Assembly: GCF_003050935.1 (NCBI RefSeq)
Contig: NZ_QAOX01000003.1
Span: forward strand, 124,001 to 188,000
Direction: 5' to 3'
From: Luteibacter sp. OK325
Lineage (GTDB): Bacteria; Pseudomonadota; Gammaproteobacteria; Xanthomonadales; Rhodanobacteraceae
Length of the DNA stretch: 64,000 nucleotides
The notes below the pieces were generated by a model. The model did not search any database and was not told where the DNA came from. It worked only from the letters and a program-made list of their open reading frames with translations. Each line of letters starts with the position of its first letter. The first letter of the stretch is position 1. Of this stretch, positions 55,118-64,000 are shown in pieces. The position numbers and the translations under genes were made by a program.

Positions 55118-56079
55118 CAGAGGTCCTGGTGGTACTGGACGTAAGGGGTTCGTGCCTGATCGGGCTCGGGACCGGCGGGTCCGGTGGGCGCGTTACCCGA
55201 TGACCAGACATTCTGGGCACCGACCGAGAGCTGGCCGCGCCAAGGCAGATGCCAGGTGACACCGAGGTCGATAGCGCTCCAGCGACGGTCGCCGTTGATC
55301 TGGTTGAGAGCTGTCGCCTCGGGCTGCATCGTGCGGCCCGTGATCAGGCCCGAGACAGGGCCGCGGTCGACACCGAAGCTCAGCGCTTTCTGGTCGACCG
55401 AGCCGATGCCGAGCAGGTTGCCCGGCGTGAGCCGGATACGACCGATGCTGGCGCCGAGATCGATACCACTGCGCGCGCCCAGGTCGAGCCTGCCGTGCGC
55501 GTTGAATTCGGTGCTCGAGGACAAGGCTGTAATCGGCAAGCCGGAGGCGGTGGCCAGGCCCGGGAGCACGCGAGGCAAGGCGGCACCCGTGCCGGTAGGA
55601 CGACTCGAGCCCACGCCGAGACCGAGGCTGTAACCGGTACCATTATACGTAGCGCCGACTTCACTACCGACGATGCGCGGCGGCGCACCCGGCGCATTGC
55701 AGAGGTCGCCGCGCGCCGTAGCGGAACTGCCGCAGGATTCCACGGAATTCATCCAGCCCTGGCCGGTGATGTTGGCATGAGCCTGTACGTGCGGACCGAG
55801 GTCGTACTGAAGACCGCTGGAAATGAACGGACCGGCGTCCACCGCATGCAAGGCAAACGGCTGGGTAGCGTCGGTACGATCATCCGTCGTCAAGGCGAGC
55901 GTGCGACCGTCCGGGGCGCGCCAGAGCGGCACCGAGCCCTGCGCATTCTGGGCGTAGCCGTCCGCTTGCTGGCCGAGGAGTCGGTTTGCCGTGGCGTCCG
56001 AACCCACCGGCACAACTTGCCCTGCCGCGGCGAGCGGCATCAGCAGTAGCAAGGTGAGAAAGGATCTGCGCATGTTCAT
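55117..56079 (-). CDS. Exported hypothetical protein, outer-membrane barrel-like
   Basis: A 320-residue protein with a signal peptide (FLTLLLLMPLAAAGQ). The mature part is rich in Gly, Ala, Ser and Leu with alternating beta-strand pattern (GATYNGTGYSLGLGVGSSRP, RLDLGARSGIDLGASIGRIR, SAIDLGVTWHLPWRGQLSVG), suggesting an outer-membrane beta-barrel or beta-rich envelope protein. The C-terminus is not the usual terminal aromatic, which argues for caution. No family recognised. Two starts (56079, 56073) are possible. Confidence 0.75.
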   Translation of the reverse strand: MNMRRSFLTLLLLMPLAAAGQVVPVGSDATANRLLGQQADGYAQNAQGSVPLWRAPDGRTLALTTDDRTDATQPFALHAVDAGPFISSGLQYDLGPHVQAHANITGQGWMNSVESCGSSATARGDLCNAPGAPPRIVGSEVGATYNGTGYSLGLGVGSSRPTGTGAALPRVLPGLATASGLPITALSSSTEFNAHGRLDLGARSGIDLGASIGRIRLTPGNLLGIGSVDQKALSFGVDRGPVSGLITGRTMQPEATALNQINGDRRWSAIDLGVTWHLPWRGQLSVGAQNVWSSGNAPTGPAGPEPDQARTPYVQYHQDL

Positions 56080-56333
56080 CTTATCGGCAGGTGGCTGAAT
56101 TCCCCGAGGTCCCGCTTCAGCCTCGCGAGAACAGACTCAGTGTATCGCGTTTTACGTTTTACTAACACCCCACGAGGTGGCCTTCAGGAATCAGGCCAGC
56201 TGCCGTTTATGACCATCAGGGGGAATCGTCGCATGCTGGCGCAAGGCCCTTGAGACCGGGGCTCCGCGCCCATCGCGCGCCCGCCTTATCGCATATAGAC
56301 TGACCCGAACCAGACCGGAACCCTCGCCAGGCG

Positions 56334-59234
56334 ATGACTATCGCTCCTACTCAAAGCCCCTCCCTGAAGGCGCCCGGCCACGGTGAAAGTACACCGTTGT
56401 ACGAGGCTGTCGAGCGGTTGCTGCGGGCAGCCGAGGCCGACGTGGTCCGCAGCGAGGGAGAGGCCTTCGCGCGTCACCTGATGCCGGACGCCTGCGTGGC
56501 CTGGCGCGGCGCGGACGAGGTCAGGCCAAACGGCCACGCGGTGGTCGAGCTGGGCATCGATCCGCAGACAGGGCGCGTGCTCGAACTGATTAGCGACGAA
56601 GCCGGCGCCGCCGATTCGGCGGAACTGATCGACTGGCTCGGTCGGCTCACCTCGGTCCGCCTGCGACAGCTGGCCGAGACCGCAAATCTCTACGAGGCGA
56701 TATCCCGCCTGGCGCTCGCCGAGCGACTGCAGCGCGCGCTCTATGCCATTGCCGAACAGGCCGGCGCCGAGCACAACATGAACGACATGATGAGCGCGCT
56801 CCACGGCATCGTGGGCAGCCTCATGTATGCCGAGAACTTCTTCATCGTGCTGTTCGATGCGCAGAACCGCACGGTGCGCTTCCCGTACTTCGTCGACTCG
56901 CTGGATCCCGATATCCCGGATCCGGAAGGCATCCGCCCGATCGACGCCATCGAGAACTCGCTGACCTGGCATGTCCTGCAAGGCGGCAAGTCGCTGATGG
57001 GCGCGAGCACGGAGCTGGAGAAGAATCTCCCCGGCCCGCGCGTGTCGATCGGTCCGCCCAGCGACGACTGGCTCGGCGTGCCGATGAAGCGCGGCGAAGA
57101 CGTGGTGGGCGCCCTGGTCGTGCAGAGCTATCGCGACGACACGCGCTACACGCAGAACGATCGCGAGCTGCTGACCTACGTTGCCCAGCACGTGCAGACG
57201 GCACTGGAACGCCGCCAGGCGCACGAAGAACTCGAGCGCCGCGTCACCACGCGCACGGCCGCGCTGCGCGAAGCCAATCGCGTGCTCCGCCAGCAGGTCC
57301 TGCAGCGCCAGCGTGGCGAGCGCCTGCAGGCTGCGCTGTTCCGTATCGCCGAACTGGCGAACACCTCGGACAGCATCGAGAACTTCTACGCCGCCGTGCA
57401 TCGCGTCATCGGCGGCCTGCTGTATGCACGCAATTTTTATATCGCGCTGCTCTCCGAAGACCAGAACAAGCTGACTTTCCCTTATTCGGTCGACGAACTC
57501 GACGGCTCGCGCGAGCCGCGCGAACTCGGCCGCGGACTCACCGAGTTCGTCCTGCGTAACGGCAAGGCCCTGCTTGCGGACCGCGAAGAAATCGACCGGC
57601 TCAATCGCGACCAGGTGCTTTCCACCAGCGGCGCACGCTCATTGCACTGGCTGGGCGTGCCGCTCATCTGGAACGAAAAGTCGATGGGTGTGCTGGCGGT
57701 GCAGAGCTACTCTCCCGAGCATACCTACAGCGCACGCGACCAGGAGCTGCTGACCTTCGTCAGCTACCACATCGCCAATGCGCTGCAGCGCAAATACACC
57801 ACGGAGTCGCTCAAGCAGGCCTACGCCAGCCTCGAACGCCGGGTGACCGAACGTACGCGTGCCCTGGCCCTGGCCAACCGCGACCTGCGCGAGCAGATTG
57901 CCGAACGCGAGCGCGTCGAACGGCGGCTCAAGTACGAAACCCTGCACGATTCGCTCACCGGGCTGCCCAACCGCACACTGCTGTTGCAGCGTCTGGAACA
58001 GGCGTTGAATCACTACCGGGAGAATCCGGCGGATCTCTTCGCCGTGCTCTTCATCGACCTTGACCGATTCAAGGTCATCAACGATTCGGTCGGCCATCTG
58101 GTAGGCGACGACCTGCTGTTCCAGGTCGGTGGCCGCGTGCGTGCGTGCCTGAAAACGCGCGATGTCGTCGCACGCCTGGGCGGTGACGAATTCGCCGTGC
58201 TCGTGGAAGGCATTACCGACCCGCAAGCGGCCACGCATATCGCCGAGCGCATCATCGCGCAGCTGCAGACGCCGTTCCGGCTCGGCGCGAAGGAAATCTT
58301 CACCTCCGCGTCGATCGGCATCGCGTTACCGACGCCCGAATACACACGTCCCGAGGAATTGCTGCGCGACGCCGATTCGGCTATGTATCGCGCGAAGGAC
58401 GAGGGTCGCCACCGTGCCGCCGTATTCGACGATCGCCTGCGTCGCGAAGCGCTGTCGCTGCTCGAGCTCGAGGGCGATCTGCGCCGCGCGCTCACGCGAA
58501 ACGAATTCGTGCCCTTCTACCAACCCATCGTGGACCTCGAAGACAGCCGCGTGGTCGGCTACGAGGCCTTGCTGCGCTGGCGCCATCCGGAACGTGGCCT
58601 GCTGCCGCCGGGGGATTTCCTCTCCGTGGCCGAGGACACCGGTTGCTCCGAGGCCATCGACTGGCAGATCTTCGAACAGGTGGCGCGCCAGGTGCGCGCA
58701 CTCACGCGCGACGAAGGTTTCGTCAGCATCAACGTCTCGGGCAGCCACTTCCGCTCGCCGGACCTCGACCAGCGCCTGCTCGACCTGTTCGCCGAGCACG
58801 GCGTGCCGGCTCGCTGCGTACGCGTGGAAGTGACCGAGCGCGCCCTGCTGGAGAACCCGGCGCAGGTCAAACGCATCCTGGAAAACCTTCGCGATCATGG
58901 CGTAGGCATCGCGCTGGACGATTTCGGCACCGGATACTCGTCGCTGAGCTACCTGCACCAGTACCCGATCGAGACGCTGAAGATCGACCGCTCGTTCGTG
59001 ATCGAACTGCCATCCGAAGACACCGACACCGACGCGCACAGCACGGCGGTCGTCAGGGCGATCCAGGCGCTGGCCAATTCGCTGCGCATGCAGGTCATCG
59101 CCGAAGGCATCGAAACCGAGTCGCAGATGCGTGCCCTGCGCCGTATCGGCTGTCGATTCGGCCAGGGCTTCCTGTTTGCCCAGCCGCAGCCGGCAAGCAA
59201 ATGGCTGGCGGCTCCCCTCTCCCTCGACGCCTAG
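56334..59234 (+). CDS. GAF-GAF-GGDEF-EAL cyclic-di-GMP protein
   Basis: A 966-residue cytoplasmic signalling protein. Two GAF-like sensor domains (about residues 140-290 and 335-485), each followed by a coiled coil (RRQAHEELERRVTTRTAALR; YASLERRVTERTRALALANR). GGDEF is intact (RLGGDEFAVLVEG near 615); the inhibitory I-site is degenerate (KTRD instead of RxxD). The EAL domain is complete: YEALLRWRHPERG near 743, the Asn of SINVSGSHF, LDDFGTGYSS near 861, VIAEGIETE. It could therefore both make and break c-di-GMP, without product inhibition of the cyclase. Monocistronic. Confidence 0.93.
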   Translation: MTIAPTQSPSLKAPGHGESTPLYEAVERLLRAAEADVVRSEGEAFARHLMPDACVAWRGADEVRPNGHAVVELGIDPQTGRVLELISDEAGAADSAELIDWLGRLTSVRLRQLAETANLYEAISRLALAERLQRALYAIAEQAGAEHNMNDMMSALHGIVGSLMYAENFFIVLFDAQNRTVRFPYFVDSLDPDIPDPEGIRPIDAIENSLTWHVLQGGKSLMGASTELEKNLPGPRVSIGPPSDDWLGVPMKRGEDVVGALVVQSYRDDTRYTQNDRELLTYVAQHVQTALERRQAHEELERRVTTRTAALREANRVLRQQVLQRQRGERLQAALFRIAELANTSDSIENFYAAVHRVIGGLLYARNFYIALLSEDQNKLTFPYSVDELDGSREPRELGRGLTEFVLRNGKALLADREEIDRLNRDQVLSTSGARSLHWLGVPLIWNEKSMGVLAVQSYSPEHTYSARDQELLTFVSYHIANALQRKYTTESLKQAYASLERRVTERTRALALANRDLREQIAERERVERRLKYETLHDSLTGLPNRTLLLQRLEQALNHYRENPADLFAVLFIDLDRFKVINDSVGHLVGDDLLFQVGGRVRACLKTRDVVARLGGDEFAVLVEGITDPQAATHIAERIIAQLQTPFRLGAKEIFTSASIGIALPTPEYTRPEELLRDADSAMYRAKDEGRHRAAVFDDRLRREALSLLELEGDLRRALTRNEFVPFYQPIVDLEDSRVVGYEALLRWRHPERGLLPPGDFLSVAEDTGCSEAIDWQIFEQVARQVRALTRDEGFVSINVSGSHFRSPDLDQRLLDLFAEHGVPARCVRVEVTERALLENPAQVKRILENLRDHGVGIALDDFGTGYSSLSYLHQYPIETLKIDRSFVIELPSEDTDTDAHSTAVVRAIQALANSLRMQVIAEGIETESQMRALRRIGCRFGQGFLFAQPQPASKWLAAPLSLDA

Positions 59235-59256
59235 GGCAAATCTGCTGGGCAGCTCT

Positions 59257-59444
59257 CTGTGGGAGCCTCTCTGTGGGAGCCTCTCTGTGGGCACCTCTCT
59301 GTGGGAGCCGCTTCAGCGGCGATGGGCCATCCGGCGTCACCGCTCCGTTGGCTTTTCGCCGCTGAAGCGGCTCCCACATGTGCCTCTTTCGCCGCTGAAG
59401 CGGCTCCCACATGTCCCTCATTCGCCGATGAATCGGCTCCTACA
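59257..59444. repeat. REP cluster with amplified heads
   Basis: Three direct 14-base units CTGTGGGAGCCTCT (59257, 59271, 59285; the third has GCACC) run into a full REP at 59299. Three complementary REPs follow, ending at about 59377, 59410 and 59444. This lies between the GGDEF-EAL gene and hslO. Confidence 0.88.
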
Positions 59445-59467
59445 GAGATCCGCCAGAGTGCTGGCCT

Positions 59468-60385
59468 TTACTGCAGGGTCGAGGGCGAGGGCGGGGTTTC
59501 GACCTGCGTGAGCAGGCGTTCGGCGTCGACGCGATCGAACACATAGCGCGTGGCGCAGAACTCGCACACCACCTCGATCTCACCATCGCGATCCTCCAGC
59601 GTGGCCTCCACCTCGGTCCGGCCCAGCGCACGCAGCATGCCTTCCACCCTCTCCTGCGAGCAGGTGCAGCCAAAGGCCAGGCCCTTCGCCTCGTACACGC
59701 TCACGGTCTCTTCGTGGTACAGCCGGTAGAGCAGTTCTTCGGGCAGGATGGACAGCATCTCCGAGCTGCTCAGGGTGTCGGTGAGCATGCCGACACGCGC
59801 CCATGCGTCGTCGTCATTCTCGGCCGCGCTGTGACCGCCCTCGCCCGCGATCGGCTGGAGCATCAGCCCGACCGCGTGTTCGGCGTTCGCCGCCAGCAGG
59901 ATCCGCGCGGGCAACTGCTCCGAGCGCTCGAAATAGTTCTCCAGCGCCTTCGCAATCGACGGTTCGGCCAGGTCTACCACGCCCTGGTAGCGCCCGCGGT
60001 CCGCCTGCCCGATGGTGATAGCGAGCAAGGCGTTCGGAAGCTCGTTCAGGTGCAGGGCCGGGGGCATCGTGTCGGCGTCGTAACGTGCCAGGCCGCGAAG
60101 GTGCCCCTGATCGGTGCACTCGGCGAAGAGCAGGCGCAATGCGCCCTGGCTCTTGAACTCCAGCGAGAGCGAGCCATCGAACTTGATATTTCCGGTAAGC
60201 AGCGCACTCGCCGCCGCGGCTTCGCCCAGCGTGTTGCGAATGTCCGCGGGGTAATCGCCACGTGAAGCGATTTCGCGCCAGCTGGCGCCGAGGCGCACGA
60301 GCACACCACGCACGCCCGCTTTCTCCAGCATGAAGCGGTGCAGCACGTCTTCGGATGACAGGGTCTCGACGATCGAATCGGTCAC
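59468..60385 (-). CDS. hslO: Redox-regulated chaperone Hsp33
   Basis: A 305-residue chaperone activated by oxidation. The zinc-binding redox switch is complete: GCTCSQERVEG (CxC) and CEFCATRYVFD (CxxC). The GTG start at 60385 is preceded by AGGAGG five bases away; a longer frame to 60673 is not conserved. It is divergent from mtgA. Confidence 0.95.
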   Translation of the reverse strand: MTDSIVETLSSEDVLHRFMLEKAGVRGVLVRLGASWREIASRGDYPADIRNTLGEAAAASALLTGNIKFDGSLSLEFKSQGALRLLFAECTDQGHLRGLARYDADTMPPALHLNELPNALLAITIGQADRGRYQGVVDLAEPSIAKALENYFERSEQLPARILLAANAEHAVGLMLQPIAGEGGHSAAENDDDAWARVGMLTDTLSSSEMLSILPEELLYRLYHEETVSVYEAKGLAFGCTCSQERVEGMLRALGRTEVEATLEDRDGEIEVVCEFCATRYVFDRVDAERLLTQVETPPSPSTLQ

Positions 60386-60491
60386 GGTGGCCTCCTGGTG
60401 ATCCGACGAAAGATGGGGCCAACCCGGCATGCCGACAAGCCCGGCACGAGCGGGCCCCCTATACTGCGCCATCCTTTGCCACAGCGCTGCC

Positions 60492-61232
60492 ATGAGCCCG
60501 ACGCCCCGCTCGCTGCCGTTTCGCCTAGCCCGCTTCGTCGGCCTGGTCATCCTCGCCTGGTTCGCCCTGTCGTGGCTGGTCGTGCTCATGCTGCGCTTCG
60601 TGCCGCCGTGGACCAGCGCCATGATGATGGAGCGACGCGTCGAGGCCTTCGTCACGCGCGAGCCCGACTTCACGTTTCGTCATCGCTGGGTGCCGTCGGA
60701 TGCTGTCTCGCCCCAGGTAGGGTTGGCGATGGTCGCCGGCGAAGACCAGAAATTTCCGTTCCACCACGGTTTCGACATCGACGCGATCCAGGATGCCATC
60801 GATGCCTCCGATGAAGGCAAGCGCCTGCGCGGCGCCAGCACCATCAGTCAGCAAGTGGCGAAGAACCTGTTCCTGTGGAACGGCCGCAGCTTTATCCGCA
60901 AAGGCCTGGAGGCGTACTTCACCGTGCTGATCGAGGCGACCTGGCCGAAGCGGCGGATTCTCGAGGTCTATATGAACATCGTCGAGCTCGGCAACGGTAT
61001 TTACGGCGTCGGCGCGGCCAGCGACGTGTTCTACCGCACCTCGCCCGATCGCCTGGGCGTGATCCAGGCCGCACGCCTTGCGGCCGTATTGCCGAATCCG
61101 CGCCGTTTCCGCGTGGACGCACCCAGTGCCTATGTACAGAAGCGCACCGCGTGGATCGCGCAGCAGATGGGGCAGCTCGGCGGCCCCGCTTACCTCACCC
61201 GTCCCGCGCCTGTCGCCGGCCGCGTTCGCTGA
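60492..61232 (+). CDS. mtgA: Monofunctional biosynthetic peptidoglycan transglycosylase
   Basis: A 246-residue family 51 glycosyltransferase polymerising lipid II. One N-terminal membrane helix (LVILAWFALSWLVVLMLRFV) precedes the catalytic motifs: VAGEDQKFPFHHGFD (catalytic Glu), RGASTISQQVAKNLFLWNGR and WPKRRILEVYMNIVELGNGI. No transpeptidase domain, hence monofunctional. ATG at 60492 fits the family. Confidence 0.96.
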   Translation: MSPTPRSLPFRLARFVGLVILAWFALSWLVVLMLRFVPPWTSAMMMERRVEAFVTREPDFTFRHRWVPSDAVSPQVGLAMVAGEDQKFPFHHGFDIDAIQDAIDASDEGKRLRGASTISQQVAKNLFLWNGRSFIRKGLEAYFTVLIEATWPKRRILEVYMNIVELGNGIYGVGAASDVFYRTSPDRLGVIQAARLAAVLPNPRRFRVDAPSAYVQKRTAWIAQQMGQLGGPAYLTRPAPVAGRVR

Positions 61233-61241
61233 AGGATCTCC

Positions 61242-62186
61242 ATGACGTTCTCACTGGCCATCGTGGTTCCCGCCTTCAACGAAAGCGACGTCATCGACGC
61301 GTTCCACGCGCGGCTCGGCGCCGTGCTCGACCAGATCGATGCCACCTCTCGCGTGATCTACGTCGATGACGGAAGCAGCGACGATACCTGGCACAAACTC
61401 GGCGCGATCACAGGCGCCGACACCCGCGCGACGGCGCTGCGGCTGTCGCGCAACTTCGGCAAGGAGGCCGCCATGACGGCAGGCCTCGACGTCGCCGACG
61501 CCGATGCCGTGGTGGTCATCGATGCCGACCTTCAGGACCCTCCCGAACTCATTCCCGACCTCGTCGCGCGCTGGCGCGAGGGCTTCGACGTGGTTTATGC
61601 GACGCGCGGCGAGCGCGACGGCGAAACACGCCTGAAGAAGTTCACCTCCGCCGTGTTCTATCGCGTCATGGAGCGCCTGTCCGATACCCCGCTGCCGCGC
61701 GACACCGGTGACTTCCGTCTGCTGTCCCGCCGCGCCGTGGCGGCCCTGGGCGGCCTGCGCGAGCGCCAGCGATTCATGAAGGGCCTGTTCGCCTGGATCG
61801 GCTACCGGCAGACTGCCGTCACCTACCACCGCGACGCCCGCTACGCCGGCGCCACCAAGTGGAACTACTGGCGCCTGGGCAACCTCGCGATCGAAGGCAT
61901 CACCTCGTTTTCGGCCGCACCCTTGCGCGTTGCCACATGGGTGGGCCTCTCGGCCGCGATCCTCGCTTTCGTCTACGGCCTCTGGGTGCTGCTCAAGGTG
62001 CTGCTCTTTGGCGATCCGGTGCGCGGCTACCCGACCTTGATGGTGGTGATCCTGTTCCTCGGCGGCATTCAGCTTCTCGCCCTGGGCGTTATCGGAGAAT
62101 ACGTGGGTCGTACCTACGCCGAAAGCAAACGGCGCCCGCTCTACTACGTGGAGTCCCGCCATGGTGGCGAGCCGCCCTTCACCTGA
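61242..62186 (+). CDS. Family 2 glycosyltransferase, polyprenyl-phosphate type (GtrB-like)
   Basis: A 314-residue membrane-anchored GT2. N-terminal GT-A domain with VVPAFNESDVIDAFHARLGA and the metal motif VVIDADLQDPPELIP (DxD as DAD). Two C-terminal membrane helices (VGLSAAILAFVYGLWVLLKV and LMVVILFLGGIQLLALGVIG) then EYVGRTYAESKRRPLYYVES, the hallmark of DPM1/GtrB-type enzymes that make polyprenyl-phosphate sugars. It lies nine bases after mtgA. The final acceptor (lipid A, O-antigen or other) is unknown. Confidence 0.9.
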   Translation: MTFSLAIVVPAFNESDVIDAFHARLGAVLDQIDATSRVIYVDDGSSDDTWHKLGAITGADTRATALRLSRNFGKEAAMTAGLDVADADAVVVIDADLQDPPELIPDLVARWREGFDVVYATRGERDGETRLKKFTSAVFYRVMERLSDTPLPRDTGDFRLLSRRAVAALGGLRERQRFMKGLFAWIGYRQTAVTYHRDARYAGATKWNYWRLGNLAIEGITSFSAAPLRVATWVGLSAAILAFVYGLWVLLKVLLFGDPVRGYPTLMVVILFLGGIQLLALGVIGEYVGRTYAESKRRPLYYVESRHGGEPPFT

Positions 62187-62264
62187 GCATGACCCCCTGG
62201 AGCCGCAAGCGGCGCTACACTGCGTTATCGCGGCGACGCGCCGCCTCCACCCGGAGAGTCGAGC

Positions 62265-62693
62265 ATGCAGCAGGTCAAGCATCTCCTTGAATCCAAGGGC
62301 AAGGAAGTCTACGCGGTGGCGCCCGACGCGCCCGTCTACGACGCCATCCGCCAGATGGCCGAGAAGAATGTCGGCGCGCTGGTGGTCATCAAAGGCAGTG
62401 AACTGGTCGGGATCGTTTCCGAGCGCGACTACGCCCGGAAGGTCATCCTGAAGGACAGGTCGTCTCGCGACACCCCGGTGGCCGACATCATGACGCCAAC
62501 CGTCATCACGGTATCGACCAGCGCCACGGTGGACGAATGCATGCGCCTGTGCACGGACAGCCGCTTGCGCCATCTGCCGGTACTCGACGGCGACCGCGTC
62601 GTCGGCGTGATCTCCATCGGCGACCTGGTCAAGGCGGTGATCTCCGAGCAGAAACAGACGATCAACCAGCTCGAGAACTACATCACCAGCTAG
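62265..62693 (+). CDS. CBS domain protein (two CBS motifs)
   Basis: A 142-residue cytoplasmic protein made of a tandem CBS pair: AVAPDAPVYDAIRQMAEKNV, GIVSERDYARKVILKDRS, IMTPTVITVSTSATVDECMR, and LRHLPVLDGDRVVGVISIGD. Such proteins bind adenine nucleotides and regulate partner proteins; no partner is evident. Its stop overlaps that of the next, convergent gene by four bases. Confidence 0.92.
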   Translation: MQQVKHLLESKGKEVYAVAPDAPVYDAIRQMAEKNVGALVVIKGSELVGIVSERDYARKVILKDRSSRDTPVADIMTPTVITVSTSATVDECMRLCTDSRLRHLPVLDGDRVVGVISIGDLVKAVISEQKQTINQLENYITS

Positions 62694-63973
62694 GCGTCTT
62701 TCGCGCCCGATTCCGGAAGGAGGTCGGGCGACGTCGCTGCGCGACGGGCCACGATGGCGGCCACGCCACAGAGCGCCGCGCTGATGAGGCCGAGGCCCGC
62801 GATACCCATGCCCAGCCCACGCAACGCGGTAAGACTCCCTGTGACCAGCAGGTCGCCAAAGCGCCATACCGTGGTCTCGATGAAGTTCTTTCCCTTGTAC
62901 CGTGCCTCGCGCGGCATGCGCGTATACAGCGCATCGGAGGCGGGCTTGGTCATGCCGTAGGTCATGCCGCGCGTACCTATCTGCACGATGGTCAGCAGTG
63001 ACACCACCGAGCCGAACACGGCGATATCGGCAGGCCCATAGATACCCAGCAGGGCCAGCAGGATGAAATTGACGAGGGTGGGCAGCACCATGGCCCACAG
63101 GGCACCCAGCCCGCGAAGAATCAGCGGCGTGACGGTGAGCTGCAATAACGCGCCGAAGCCGTTGATCGCAAGATCCAGGTCCGCGTAAAACGCCGTGCGC
63201 GCGGCAATACCGGGGTAGTGCAGTTTCGTGTAATCGGCCATCAGGGCGTAGGCCAGCGTGGCGATGCCGTCGCTGAGCAGCATGAGGATGGCCATGTGGC
63301 GCAGGAAGGGTTGGGCGAAAGCCGCCTTCGCGCCATCGAGCAACGACCCGCCCACCGGGGCACCGCCGCTGGTGTCGTTAGCCGTCCCTCCTGTCAACAG
63401 CGCCAGCAGCAGGCCCAGCGCGATCAACAGCGTCGTCGCCGAGACGACCAGCAGTGCGGGTACGCCGATCCGCGCGACGAGCAAGGACGTCAGCAGGGGC
63501 CCGGCAAGCGCCCCCGCCATGCCACCGAACGCGATGAATGGAAACATCAGCCGCGCCTGCACGCTGCGGTAGATGTCCGCCATGAAGCTCCAGAAGAGCG
63601 ACACGACAAACAGGTTGAACACGCTCACCCACACGAAGAACACCCGGCCGAGCACCACGGCACCAATGCGGTCCTGGGCGATGAAGGCGGGGATGAATCC
63701 GATCAGGCAGGCGGAGAAGAACAGGTAGCTGCCCAGCAGCACGCGCTTGCGCGGAAAACGCGAGACCAGCCAGCCGAACACGGGGGTCAGCGCAAGCATC
63801 ACCACCAGGACGATGGCGTAGAACACAGGCAGCGAGGACGACCCCGCGGCCCCCACCAGTTGGTCGCGAACCGGCCGGATCACGTAGTAGGAGGTCATCA
63901 CGAAGAAGAAGGCGATGACCGAAAGGACCAGGGTCATGCCCTCGCCCATGGCAGCAGGTCGACGTGTATTCAC
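62690..63973 (-). CDS. MFS/NTT-like membrane carrier
   Basis: A 427-residue inner-membrane carrier with about 12 hydrophobic segments, starting VLSVIAFFFVMTSYYVIRPV. The VIRPVRDQLVGAAGS stretch and the sequence FVWVSVFNLFVVSLFWSFMA are typical of the Npt1/Npt2 (ATP:ADP antiporter-like) branch of the major facilitator superfamily seen in free-living bacteria. The substrate is unknown; nucleotide import should not be assumed. The start is GTG at 63973. The gene is convergent with the CBS protein gene. Confidence 0.85.
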   Translation of the reverse strand: MNTRRPAAMGEGMTLVLSVIAFFFVMTSYYVIRPVRDQLVGAAGSSSLPVFYAIVLVVMLALTPVFGWLVSRFPRKRVLLGSYLFFSACLIGFIPAFIAQDRIGAVVLGRVFFVWVSVFNLFVVSLFWSFMADIYRSVQARLMFPFIAFGGMAGALAGPLLTSLLVARIGVPALLVVSATTLLIALGLLLALLTGGTANDTSGGAPVGGSLLDGAKAAFAQPFLRHMAILMLLSDGIATLAYALMADYTKLHYPGIAARTAFYADLDLAINGFGALLQLTVTPLILRGLGALWAMVLPTLVNFILLALLGIYGPADIAVFGSVVSLLTIVQIGTRGMTYGMTKPASDALYTRMPREARYKGKNFIETTVWRFGDLLVTGSLTALRGLGMGIAGLGLISAALCGVAAIVARRAATSPDLLPESGAKDA

Positions 63974-64000
63974 AGGTGGCCGACTTCGGTCCGGTGGGAG

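Overview
The window looks like chromosomal DNA of a high-GC gammaproteobacterium of the order Xanthomonadales, most likely a Luteibacter/Dyella-type member of Rhodanobacteraceae. The evidence is the gene content and order: kdsD-kdsC-lptC-lptA-lptB-rpoN-hpf-hprK-rapZ-PTS, purMN next to DUF2066-perM-hda, a GTP-type PEP carboxykinase, and a toxin fragment with the XVIPCD domain that marks cargo of the Xanthomonadales type IV secretion system. REP palindromes (GTRGGAGCCG..CGGCGA type) sit between many genes. No rRNA, tRNA, CRISPR array, IS transposase or prophage was seen. Gene density is near 90 %.

Layout. 1-7.7 kb (minus): a mannan/N-glycan operon of TonB receptor, GH2 beta-mannosidase, GH125 and GH92 mannosidases, coupled by overlapping stop/start codons; its predicted promoter overlaps a 14-bp palindromic operator. 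8.2-10 kb: DUF3300 lipoprotein. 10.2-15.6 kb (minus): CPA2 antiporter, GH15 enzyme and zwf with an unusual Lys/Ala-rich tail. 15.7-20.6 kb: recQ, small proteins, an alkyltransferase-like protein, and the PiT/DUF47 phosphate pair. 20.8-25.5 kb: CNNM/CorC transporter, trmJ/suhB, secreted metallophosphoesterase. 25.6-31.4 kb: hda-perM-DUF2066 divergent from purMN, then DUF3108. 31.5-43.2 kb: murA-ibaG divergent from a long head-to-tail cluster for Kdo synthesis, LPS export, sigma-54 and a regulatory PTS.

43.2-46.6 kb is the accessory island. It is bracketed by two inverted copies of a structured repeat and holds small orphan ORFs, a very hairpin-rich spacer, a putative periplasmic immunity protein, and a GH19/peptidoglycan-binding/XVIPCD antibacterial effector whose frame is broken exactly at a CCC_TGA site. 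46.6-52.6 kb: fadE and a hydrolase divergent from a TetR regulator (both apparently leaderless), then pckG. 52.7-56.1 kb: ECF sigma/anti-sigma/DUF4097 unit and an envelope protein. 56.3-64 kb: GAF-GGDEF-EAL protein, hslO, mtgA, a glycosyltransferase, a CBS protein and an NTT/MFS-like carrier.

The strongest non-routine signals are: (1) the effector/immunity module with its possible +1 frameshift; (2) two different families of long-hairpin repeats, each with two copies that differ by compensatory base-pair changes; (3) micro-amplified REP heads; (4) the operator-promoter of the mannan operon; (5) the histone-H1-like tail on glucose-6-phosphate dehydrogenase.
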